A DNA stretch of 64,000 bases from Marisa cornuarietis (taxonomy: Eukaryota; Mollusca; Gastropoda; Architaenioglossa; Ampullariidae), in the NCBI GenBank assembly GCA_004794655.1, contig SMMW01000575.1, positions 11,545,001 through 11,609,000 on the forward strand. Direction: 5' to 3'. Below, in pieces: positions 39,450 to 47,653 of the stretch (position 1 is its first letter; each line of letters starts with the position of its first letter). The notes under the pieces were generated by a model. That model was given only the letters and a program-made list of their open reading frames with translations, was not told where the DNA came from and did no database searches. The position numbers and the translations under genes are program-made.

Positions 39450-40640
39450 TGCCTCAAAAGCAAAACTCTAACAGTCAGTGTGGCTTCCGATCACACTATA
39501 TTGTCCGTCAAGACCAGGGAAAGATGGATAGAACAAAGCATGCCTTTTCATGCTTTCTTTGTAGACCTGACAACAAATTATACAAAGCATACGCCTATTC
39601 TTTTGAATCATGACTGGCGAATTACTGTTCGATGGAACAACATCTACCCCATTTAACATCAGCAATGAAGTCAAGCAAGCACGTGTCTTTGCTTCTGTCT
39701 TTTCTTAGCCTGCGTCCTACAAAAAAGTCAGACCTAGATTAAGGCATCTGTATAGACAGACTATCGGCAGGATGGCTTCTTGTTTGACATCAGTCGCCTG
39801 AGCGCCAAGATCAAAACAACTTAGAAACTCTTGCTCGATACGCTCATTACCGATTACTCTGCCCTGATGGCTCGTGCGGGGTGCAGTCTACAAAACATTG
39901 GCTGCAAGTTTGCAGAAGCTGCACAACTTTTTGGACTCATCATTAGTCTAAAAAAAATAAAGTTATCCAACAACCTGGGACCAAACATCTGATCCCCAGA
40001 CTGCCATCAGAGTCACCCATTTCCAAAGACAGTCCATCGGAAGTCCACGAATCTCCAAGGCATGCTTTCGGCCATTTGAGCGCCAAAGTTTTGTAGCCTC
40101 GTAATATCATGGTGTCATGATACAGCCACATAGATACTTGTTTACAAATTTATTGTCTTCTCGTTTTTGTTAAACGCTTGTAAAAAATAAACTCTCTAGG
40201 GACGTCACCTCAAGCAGCTTGAAGCGTTCCATATTCGTTCTCTTGAGCCTACGATGATAAGACCTTGAAGTCGTTAAGAGATCTCATGTACCTCGCATTG
40301 ATAAAGCACTTGTGAAATCGCAAGATGGTTGGGTTGGTCATGTTAGCCGTATGAGCGATACCACAATCCTCTGTCTGCTGCTATATGGTGAGATTTTCGA
40401 CGGTAGTATAAACAGAGGTCGGCCAAAGATGGCATTAAGGCATATCTCTCTTATGGCTGCACCTTGCCCACCCAGTAACTCTGAAAGTGCCGCCAGTGAC
40501 AAACAAGAAGCGTTACGATTGTCGACAGAACAGCACAACCGCCTCATCCGATGGCTCCTAGGTTCACCTGCCCTTTTTGTTGTAGAATTTGCTTACCCAG
40601 AGTTGACCTCTTCTGTCATCCTTTATGTTTTTTTGTTGTT
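39450..40640 (+). mobile_element. Decayed RTE-like LINE with zinc-finger-like C-terminus
   Basis: The + strand, across frames, reads QCGFRSHYIVRQDQGKMD (39476-39530), SKFAEAAQLF-like sequence with FGLIISLKKIK and QQPGTK (39905-39990), KSTNLQGMLSA (40050-40075), a helix like FHIRSLEPTM (40228-40260), then GWVGHVSRMSDT and LLYGEIFDGSINRGRPK (40324-40440). The end encodes FCCRICLPRVDLFCH (around 40575-40620), a reduced version of the C-terminal C-x2-C...H finger of this LINE group. The order and wording match RTE-like elements. The YADD region is lost to frameshifts and substitutions. The long open frame after 40620 runs into T-rich sequence and is not part of the element. Confidence 0.82.
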
Positions 40641-41456
40641 GTTTTTTTTTGGCTTTTGTTTGTGGACTTTTTTATCCTGCGTGGTTTTTAAAGGGCAAAA
40701 CAGATCGATCAAATCATCGATCATTTATATACAAGATATTCCACAGAGATCGCCTGATATTTTTTTATGCCAGACGCTTCATTTTCTTCACTCTTCTTTG
40801 CTGTGTGCGAATGTTTGTATTAAAAGTCAGCAAATGTGTTGCTCGAGCTCCGAAGCAATAGACTGTGCCATGTCATTATGGATCTTGCTACTGTCACTTG
40901 ACAGACATTGTCCCCCCTCATACCGCACAGTCATTGAATCTCCCTCTACGAATTTCCTGACATTTTGTCCTCATGTTTCTTTATGTCTTGTCGCTGAAGG
41001 ATGTGTGTATATTCGAGCATTCTGTAACAGTGTTTCCTTGACAGAAACCTGATCCCAGAGTGGCGTTGTCCTTGAGGTCATGGTGGTTTTGTGTGAGCTG
41101 GTGGTCTGAAGACAATAGGCAGTGTAGCTCTGTCCCCGCGACATCAGGGGGAGGACTCGTTCATCCATTGATTTTCGACAGCAACTCCCAGGGGAGCTAA
41201 TTTTCCGCTGAAAGCACAGCGGCCTACACATTCTTTTTTTCTTTTTGAGGTGGTGCTCACTGGATCTGATTTTCGGGGACTAATTTGCAACTTGGAGCTG
41301 ACCGGCGCGGCAGTGAAAAGACGGAGTGGGTTTGTTGCGAAACAAACTCGACTCATCGATTAGATGATTTGTTGGACTGGTTATTGTTCGCTTCTTGTTA
41401 GTTCGCAAGATGGGAGAGTGGTGTACCATCGCTCCCGTTCTCTCTCTGTCTCTTCC

Positions 41457-41509
<53 letters not shown>

Positions 41510-42817
41510 ATACGTAATATGCATACATACATAATTATACACATGCGCGCGCACGTACGCACGCACGCACGCAAGCACTATTTTGTCCTATCTCTCTTTT
41601 GACATTCTCTCATACTCTCACTCTTTCTGTGCAGCCTGTTCTTCCTTCTCTCTTCTCATAGTCCCCCTTTTCTCTCTCTAGAAGGCAAGATAGCTCGTGA
41701 CCAGATGACCGACCAAATTGCTCCACGTCCATATTCCGTGAACTACACAGCTCTGCTCGTTTTTATCCTGCGTCTGCTACGCTACCCGCTTTCTTTCTTG
41801 TTGTGGTGCATGGATGGGAGTTTCATGGGGTAACTCGGACATCAACGTTTGTAAACGGTATTGTCTTCGTCTTACTGAATCCATATAATTATCCATATTG
41901 AATACCATACATCGTGCTGACTTCCCTTAGGTGGAGCTTAATGCGACGGTACAACATTAATGTTTCCCATTTTTCTGTTTAACTCACTTGGTGTCTGCTT
42001 CAAGTCAACGTGACTTTGAATACTGCCAGTGACAAAAAAGACAGTTTTTAGGTGACATCAAACGTATGCTATTTTACTGTCGTTGTCATCTGTTTCTAAA
42101 AATAAAAATCACCCAATTGATAGCCCCATCACCACCCATGCCATATGACAGTATCTAATTCTAATCATTTCAGGCGCCATGAATATCTGTACTCACTGGC
42201 GAGTGGTGGTTACATACACCGAAGTTCTGCGCATCATGTTTGGTTGTGGGCAGTAAAACCTTGCGGTTTTTTGCAAGACCTCCAAATGTGCAAACCTCTT
42301 GGTACCGGAATATGAAAGAAGTTTTCCTAACTTCCTTTAGAAAAATAAAACACTTGGATTTCCGCACAAAAGACATGGTGAACTTTTGTCTGCAAATTAA
42401 GGCAAAATGTTTTATGTGGTCTCTGCGGGTTTGAACTCTAATTATTTGATTTAAGGGCCCCTCGCCATGCAAGTCTCCTTTCGCGCTCGATGACTCAGAA
42501 AGCCTTCATATCGATCGCACTAATTGCTAAGGAGTTTTGCTGCCAACAACCGCGCCGCGATAAACGTTGTGTGGTCATACGGAGATTCTTGCGCTTCACA
42601 TTTGTAGAAAACCAGGTATAAGGAAACGATTTTTTTCAGAAGAAAAGAGAAGATGAAAAGAGAAGAAAAGTGTTCCCCAAAAACAATTCCGTGAACAGTC
42701 AGAATCAAATAGCATTGCAGATATTGTCTTTTTTTGTGTGGATGGTGTTTAAATAAATTTATAGTAAATATTACTCTGCCACACGAAGCTTTTACATTAT
42801 TAAGGAAAGGTGAGAAG
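40641..42817. other. Noncoding, low-complexity tracts
   Basis: T-rich sequence follows the RTE-like relic, then the CA array at 41.46 kb. No gene is seen. Confidence 0.45.
41459..41508. repeat. (CA)n microsatellite
   Basis: About 25 CA units. A separate ACGC tract follows at 41553-41572. Confidence 0.96.
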
Positions 42818-42921
42818 TATTGGTAAAGGTTGTTCCCTAACCTTTTTTATGTCTTTGGAGAGTCAGGTGTTAGAGACCTCACTTTTCTTGGGGCCATCTT
42901 TTTTGTAATAGCGTTGCCCAC
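42818..42921 (-). mobile_element. SINE-like dispersed repeat, third family, copy 2 (partial)
   Basis: ATTGGTAAAGGTTGTTCCCT, GAGTCAGGTGTTAGAGACCT and CACTTTTCTTGGGGCCATC match 13420-13500. It is truncated at GCGTTGCCCAC, where the (AAT)n repeat of the next element begins. Confidence 0.6.
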
Positions 42922-42922
42922 C

Positions 42923-42970
<48 letters not shown>

Positions 42971-43400
42971 AGATTTTTATAGTGCATATTCACACTCATA
43001 GAGAGCATGCTCTTAACGCTTAACACGGGGAAGAGACGTGGACTAGATGGATAGAACACGAGGGACGGAAGAATAAACAACAGTACTGACGACAAACAGA
43101 AAACAAAGATAGAAAATACAAAAAGACACCAAGTAACAGGAACAGAGAACATAGTGATTCTGCAGAGAAAGATGGGGGGAAAAGTAGCAAGAGCGGAAGA
43201 GGGGAGAGTAAAAAGGACTAGCATTGTGTGGACTGTGTTAGGAGTTACGAGTAATGCTCAAGGAAGAGGTGCGTTTTCAGTGCAGATTTGAAGGATTCAG
43301 TTGTAGGAAGGTGGCAGATATGGAAAGGGAGTGAGTTCCATTGTTTTGCTGCACACTAGCCAAAAATCCTGTGACCATATGTTGTTGTTCTGGTGACAGC
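42922..43400 (-). mobile_element. Dispersed repeat with (AAT)n end, probable LINE/SINE 3' region
   Basis: On the minus strand the left end reads GCACTATAAAAATCTTC followed by (ATT)n, the same type of tail as at 62060-62096 and 63442-63480. Rightward lie a purine-rich stretch and AGGTGCGTTTTCAGTGC, GAAGGATTCAGTTGTAGG and GGGAGTGAGTTCCATTG, wording I recall from common invertebrate repeats. The right boundary is uncertain. It flanks the young LINE insertion. Confidence 0.5.
42924..42968. repeat. (AAT)n microsatellite
   Basis: About 15 units. It is read here as the 3' tail of the minus-strand dispersed repeat to its right. Confidence 0.95.
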
Positions 43401-43554
43401 AACAGGATACGGTCATCTCGTCTCTCTCTCTCTCTATCTTACCTTCTTCAACCCCTTCTGGAGTCAGGTAAAGAGGAGGGGAAGGAAGTCGAAGTAGGTG
43501 TCCCACCCGGAAAAAGCGTCTTCAGTCAGAGGCGAGTCTGCACCCAGAGTCTCA

Positions 43555-43567
43555 GTGACAAGCACAT
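43555..43567. repeat. Target-site duplication, 3' side of LINE
   Basis: GTGACAAGCACAT directly abuts the T15 run that is the poly(A) tail of the minus-strand LINE. It is identical to 47641-47653. Its right edge is ambiguous by a base or so because the tail begins with T. Confidence 0.92.
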
Positions 43568-43595
43568 TTTTTTTTTTTTTTTGTCGTTCGCCTGG

Positions 43596-45866
43596 TTACA
43601 CCTGGAGGCCAGCTCTTGAGATGAAACTGGTGGTTTTCCGTAGAGTCTCCGCTGGCCCGTACAGTTTGTTAAGCAGAGTCTCCGACTGTGGCCAAATCTC
43701 TTCCCTTAGGGGACGGAGGTTCCCACAGTCCTGTAGGATATGTTCTGCAGTCTGGTCTGCTTCTCCACATGGGCATCTCGGGGACGGTACGAGGTGTAGC
43801 TTCTTGTGTAGATGTTGAAGCAGTCTGTTGTGCCCGGTCCTGAGGCGGAAAATAACGACCTGGTCCGGTCTGGACAGCTGATGGTAACTGTCTCGTGGTT
43901 GTTGTGGCCTGTACATAGATTTGATGATGGTTTTCATCTCTGACATGTTGACTGCATTGTCTTCTTGCTCGTCCTCTGCACCCAACTTAGCCATCCTGTC
44001 AGCCTCCTCGTTCCCATCTATTCCGCAGTGTGATGGGATCCATTGTAGGGCTGTTCTGAGGCACTTGGTGTTTAGCAGTGCATCCTCCAGGTCTGGCAGT
44101 TTGTTGTTGTTGATTGCCTGCAGCACAGACAGAGCATCGGTCAGGAAGACAACCTGGCTGTCGTGGTCTGCTTTGCTGCTGATGGTATTTGCTGCATGGA
44201 CCAGGGCTTCTATTTCTGCTCTATAGTTTGTACAGTGGAGGCCAGTTGGTATTGCTGCTGCCTGCCGCTGTCCATTTGGGAACTGGATGTAGACACCAGC
44301 CCCTCCTCTTTGGGTAGCATCTGTGGCTGACCCATCTGTGTAGGCCCTTATCCATGATTCCTGGGGGTACCTTTCTTCTAGCATGGCTAGTGTCAGGGCT
44401 CTCTTGCTCACGTTGTTATGCTCATCCTTTGTTGCGAGGTGAGGAACTGTGGTGCAGATGGTGATGTTCCCTGTTCTGTCTTTCCAGAACGGAGGATCGA
44501 GGGAGGGAGTCGGTACCAGGACCTGCGCGGGAAGCTTTGTTTGGTGTTTTCTGTGTAATGCCTGTGTCACTCGTACAAAATTAGATCTTTTCAGTCTTCC
44601 CGAGGACAGTAGTTTCTGTCTGGCACTCATCAGGTGGTCTTCACTGTGCCTGTACTTGGTGGCCTGCATGAGTGCTTTGCATTCTCTTCTCTTGTTTAGT
44701 GGGGAAATGCCTGTTATCTGCTCCATCATATCTATTGGTGTAGATCTCATGGCGCCTGTTATGATTCTCAGTGCTTGGTTCTGTACCTTGTCCAAAGTCT
44801 GATGGTGTGACTTGGCTGCTGTCATCCACGTGCTTGATCCGTATTCTAGATGTGGTCTTACAGTACCTTGGTACACGGTCTTCAGGATCTGTTCGTTAGC
44901 GCCCCAGTGTGTTCCTGCCAGCTTTCTCATGATGTTCAGCTTTCTTCTAGCTTTTGTTTCTGCGTCCAGGATGTGTTGCTTCCATGTCAATCTTTTGTCA
45001 AAAGTGACTCCCAGGTACGTCTGCTGGTCTTCAAGTGTCAGCGTAGCGTCTCCCAACTTTAGTCTGCCAGCTTGTGCTTTGGTGGAGAGAGAGAAAAGTG
45101 TGGCTGTTGTCTTGTCTCGGTTGATGGTGACACACCAGTTGTCTGCCCAGGCTGCCACTTTGTCTAGTGCAAGCTGCATCCTGTGGGTTGCTGTTGTTGC
45201 ATACTCTTCTGAGCACCATATGACCAGGTCGTCTGCATACAGTGCTGCCTGGACTCCCTTTGGGAGCTCTGGTACCAGGTCGTTGATGAAGAGTATAAAC
45301 AAGGTCGGCGAGAGTACTCCCCCCTGTGGTACTCCATGCCGTAGCAGCACCTTACGGCCACAGTGTCCATCTACAAGCACCCTGGCTTTTCGGTTGTGTA
45401 GGTAGGACTTAATCCACCGGTACATGTTGCCGCTGATGCTGCTTCGCTGGAGCTTGACCAGGAGTCCATCCTTCCATACCTTGTCGAAAGCCTTCTGCAT
45501 ATCAATAAAGACCGCTAGGGTGACCTTCTGGGCTTGGAAGGCATCTTCAATGGCTTGCGCTAGGTGCGTTGTTTGATCTTCTGTGCTTCTGTATCTTCTG
45601 AAGCCTGCTTGCTCTGGGATGATGATACTTTCAGATTCCAGGTACCACTGCAGGCGCTGATTGATGATGCGCTCTATGGTCTTGCAGACGCAGCTTGTCA
45701 GGCTGATGGGGCGGTAGCTCAAGATTCGCGACTTGTTCTTCCCTTTTTTCAGAACAGGGATCATCCTGGCTTCCTTCCAGCATTGAGGTACCTGGCCTTC
45801 TCTCCAGCTAAGGTTGAAAATGTCCAGTAATTTGGTGAGGGCTGTGCTGCCAAGGTGTTGCAGCAT
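43596..45866 (-). CDS. LINE ORF, 3' half: reverse transcriptase and RNase H
   Basis: This copies the element RNA into DNA at the nicked target. Residues are counted from the first ATG in the frame (45866), which is unlikely to be a natural start: the frame is open upstream as far as the frameshift near 45897, and the ancestral protein continued from the endonuclease. Reverse transcriptase motifs are YRPISLT (51-57), FIDMQKAFD (120-128), GVPQGGVLSP (178-187) and YADD (210-213, the catalytic Asp pair). RNase H follows with AYTDGSA (Asp511), YRAEIEAL (Glu551), LTDALS (Asp577) and WIPSHCGIDGNEEAD (His613, Asp623), so all four acidic residues are present. A short C-x-C-x(8)-H-x(4)-C pattern sits near 698-714. 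Residue 756 is followed by TAA (43596-43598). RNase H downstream of RT is typical of the I group (I, Nimb, Ingi, Loa). Confidence 0.93.
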   Translation of the reverse strand: MLQHLGSTALTKLLDIFNLSWREGQVPQCWKEARMIPVLKKGKNKSRILSYRPISLTSCVCKTIERIINQRLQWYLESESIIIPEQAGFRRYRSTEDQTTHLAQAIEDAFQAQKVTLAVFIDMQKAFDKVWKDGLLVKLQRSSISGNMYRWIKSYLHNRKARVLVDGHCGRKVLLRHGVPQGGVLSPTLFILFINDLVPELPKGVQAALYADDLVIWCSEEYATTATHRMQLALDKVAAWADNWCVTINRDKTTATLFSLSTKAQAGRLKLGDATLTLEDQQTYLGVTFDKRLTWKQHILDAETKARRKLNIMRKLAGTHWGANEQILKTVYQGTVRPHLEYGSSTWMTAAKSHHQTLDKVQNQALRIITGAMRSTPIDMMEQITGISPLNKRRECKALMQATKYRHSEDHLMSARQKLLSSGRLKRSNFVRVTQALHRKHQTKLPAQVLVPTPSLDPPFWKDRTGNITICTTVPHLATKDEHNNVSKRALTLAMLEERYPQESWIRAYTDGSATDATQRGGAGVYIQFPNGQRQAAAIPTGLHCTNYRAEIEALVHAANTISSKADHDSQVVFLTDALSVLQAINNNKLPDLEDALLNTKCLRTALQWIPSHCGIDGNEEADRMAKLGAEDEQEDNAVNMSEMKTIIKSMYRPQQPRDSYHQLSRPDQVVIFRLRTGHNRLLQHLHKKLHLVPSPRCPCGEADQTAEHILQDCGNLRPLREEIWPQSETLLNKLYGPAETLRKTTSFISRAGLQV

Positions 45867-45874
45867 CTCATTCG

Positions 45875-47419
45875 TTATGTTGTCTGGACCTGGAGATTTT
45901 TCTTCTTCAACTGTTTGATGGCGTTCTTCAGTTCTTGAATGGTAATATCTTGCTGCATCGATTCATGAACATCCCCTTTTGTTGTTCTTTCTTTCTCTTC
46001 TTTTCTGGCTTCTTTTTTCAGATGCAGTGGGATGGTGATGCTGCTCTCCTTTGCATATGCTTGCGCAAATATATTTGCTGCTGTCTTATCTGTCAATATC
46101 TGTCCATCTTCTTCAAGGGTGATCTTCTGTCCCTTGTTGCCCTCGTCATTTAGTGCCTTAGTCAGCCTCCACAGTTTGATGGTATCTCTCTCCATATTCA
46201 GCCCTGCTGTCTTTTCTCTCCAGCTTCTTCTCTTGCACTCTATTTTTATTCTTAGCAGTTTGGCTTTTGTTTCTTGCAGCTTGATGTTATTTTCTTGACT
46301 GGGGCTGGTTTCTGCTTCTTCTCTGGCTTTTGTCAGGTCGTCATGGGCTCTCTGTAGTTCTGCTGTCCAGTACGGAGTGTAGTCCTTTCGCACCCCTCTT
46401 GGGATAGTTTCTTTAGCTGCCTTGATGATACTGGCGTTGAAATCTTTGACGACCTTGTTGATGTTTGGTCCTTCCACCTTGATATCTTCTGTAAGCTCAT
46501 TTGTTCGTATTCTGAACAGCCCCCACTGTGCCTTCTTATGATTCCATCTGGCATGCTGCGGGGGTTCAGGTGTCGTACTTCCTTTGATGGTGAGGAGTAC
46601 TGGGCGATGGTCACTTCCTCCCAGCTGGTCTAAGACTTTTCTGCTCAAATTTTTGTGGATGTCGTCTGTGAAGAGCGCCAGGTCTGGTTTTGTTGTTGTA
46701 TGCCAGCGGCGCGAAAAGAAGGTTGGTGGATCTGTGGGGTCGTTGACAAGGATTAGATGGTTCTCGTCTTGCCAAGCTTCAATATCTTCTCCTCGCTTAT
46801 CAAGGGTATTGTATCCCCAACTTTGGGACTGGCTGTTAAAGTCTCCAGCGATGAGGAAGCCGCTGTCTAGAACCTGAATAGTGTCAAGGGATAGCATCTT
46901 GTCACTGGGGCAGTAATAGTTGATTACATGGAGGACGTTGTTTGTGGTGGAGACCTTAACTTCTATGTATTCTGCCTCATCCATGTATCTTTTGGTCTCG
47001 CTAGCATTCATGTTGTTTCTGACTAGGGTCAACACTCCGCCTTTCTTTCTCCCCTGGCGATCACTCCTGAAAGTCTGGTATCCTCTGATCTTGAAGGGCT
47101 TTTCTTTTTGTAGGTGAGTTTCTTGTATACAGCAGATGTTAATGCTGTTCTGGTGCAAGAACTGTTCTAGTTCTGTCTTCTTATTGGTAACCCCTTCTGC
47201 ATTCCAATGGATGATATTAATGTTGGGGTTGTCTTTGGCTTTGGTGGTACGCTGGCCAGTCGCTTTCCTTCCTCGTCCCCTGGCTTCACGAGACGGGTTG
47301 AAGGGACCTCCAGTAGCTGAGGGTGGGCTCCTTTGAGGCACGGAGCCCGGCACTGCACCTGCCTGGCGGGTCTTCACAGGGCGAGCACCATTTCTGTCAA
47401 TTCTGTCTCCAAGTGTCAT
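45875..47419 (-). CDS. LINE ORF, 5' half: apurinic-type endonuclease domain
   Basis: This nicks the target DNA to prime reverse transcription in the nucleus. Counting from the start of the open frame at 47491, the first ATG codon is residue 25 (47419), chosen as the start because residue 1 is a GTG. The first 90 residues are basic and rich in Pro, Gly and Arg. The endonuclease fold follows: WNAEG (96-100, Asn97), QET (123-125, Glu124), GDFN (216-219), KPDLALF (Asp270) and SDHRP (293-297, Ser-Asp-His). All residues expected for catalysis in this family are present. A Lys/Glu-rich linker follows, and the frame ends at TAA (45875-45877) just after a run of lysines. The next codons of the reverse transcriptase domain are found one base out of frame, so the protein has lost its C-terminal half by a frameshift. 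The nearest alternative family, Jockey- or I-type LINE endonuclease, would share the same fold. Confidence 0.9.
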   Translation of the reverse strand: MTLGDRIDRNGARPVKTRQAGAVPGSVPQRSPPSATGGPFNPSREARGRGRKATGQRTTKAKDNPNINIIHWNAEGVTNKKTELEQFLHQNSINICCIQETHLQKEKPFKIRGYQTFRSDRQGRKKGGVLTLVRNNMNASETKRYMDEAEYIEVKVSTTNNVLHVINYYCPSDKMLSLDTIQVLDSGFLIAGDFNSQSQSWGYNTLDKRGEDIEAWQDENHLILVNDPTDPPTFFSRRWHTTTKPDLALFTDDIHKNLSRKVLDQLGGSDHRPVLLTIKGSTTPEPPQHARWNHKKAQWGLFRIRTNELTEDIKVEGPNINKVVKDFNASIIKAAKETIPRGVRKDYTPYWTAELQRAHDDLTKAREEAETSPSQENNIKLQETKAKLLRIKIECKRRSWREKTAGLNMERDTIKLWRLTKALNDEGNKGQKITLEEDGQILTDKTAANIFAQAYAKESSITIPLHLKKEARKEEKERTTKGDVHESMQQDITIQELKNAIKQLKKKNLQVQTT

Positions 47420-47494
47420 ATAGGCAGTGTTGCGTGGTGGAGTGGTTGTTTCAGAGTGCGCCTTGTGGCCCACCACCTCCGACTTCAGCACTCA

Positions 47495-47640
47495 TGGATC
47501 ACTCTTTGTCTGGTCTCTACCCTTCGACCTGTACGACATGGGTGACCCTGCTAGGAGCTGACGCTCCTGTCGGCATAGCTCTTAGGGTCATCGAGACACA
47601 CAAGCCCCCCGACCGCGACGAGGTGGTGATCCATCGGGGG
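47495..47640 (-). ncRNA. Candidate HDV-like self-cleaving ribozyme at LINE 5' end
   Basis: The first 146 nt of the element form a nested double pseudoknot on paper. P1 is 7 perfect pairs, 47640-47634 (CCCCCGA) with 47612-47606 (TCGGGGG), beginning at the first element nucleotide. P2 is 8 perfect pairs, 47633-47626 (TGGATCAC) with 47502-47495 (GTGATCCA). P3 is short and imperfect, 47626-47623 with 47616-47613, with a loop containing CCTCG/CTCGTC, as in L3 of delta ribozymes. A composite P4 is GTCTC/GAGAC (47597-47593 with 47517-47513), then TGACCCT/AGGGTCA (47590-47584 with 47549-47543), with an apical AGGAGC/GCTCCT hairpin. The strand before P2' (CAGACAAAGA) offers a candidate catalytic C at 47508 or 47512. 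Delta-like ribozymes at LINE 5' ends are known from R2, RTE and L1Tc-type elements. Against it: nucleotide 1 is C rather than the usual G, P4 is unusually large, and P3 has a mismatch. Confidence 0.6.
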
Positions 47641-47653
47641 GTGACAAGCACAT
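47641..47653. repeat. Target-site duplication, 5' side of LINE
   Basis: This is the second copy of GTGACAAGCACAT. It fixes the 5' end of the element at 47640 (or 47641, since the first G of the duplication continues the G-run). The pre-insertion site would have contained the sequence once. Confidence 0.92.

Larger units (their letters stand above)
43568..47640 (-). mobile_element. Near-complete Ingi-like non-LTR retrotransposon
   Basis: A LINE of about 4.07 kb reads on the minus strand from 47640 (5' end) to an A15 tail at 43582-43568. It lies between two identical 13-bp copies of GTGACAAGCACAT, the target-site duplication expected from target-primed reverse transcription. The order is: a structured 5' leader of about 150 nt, then endonuclease, reverse transcriptase, RNase H and a Cys/His C-terminus, in what was one long frame. 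The stop codon lies only 13 nt before the tail. No separate gag-like ORF1 is present. A single EN-RT-RNase H ORF, no ORF1 and a structured 5' end match the Ingi clade by known architecture. Clade placement is inference, because I cannot build a tree. The catalytic motifs are intact, the duplication is perfect, and there is one frameshift and no nonsense codon within the two halves, so insertion appears recent. The copy as it stands could not make a full polyprotein. Confidence 0.93.

Noticed and set aside
40312..41052. 246-codon + strand frame as one protein
   Set aside because: Only about the first 45 codons match the RTE-like C-terminus. The rest is a chance opening that runs through T-rich sequence.
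44812..45405. 197-codon + strand frame
   Set aside because: Antisense shadow of the LINE reverse transcriptase on the minus strand, which has all expected motifs. Other + strand frames within 43.6-47.5 kb are also shadows.
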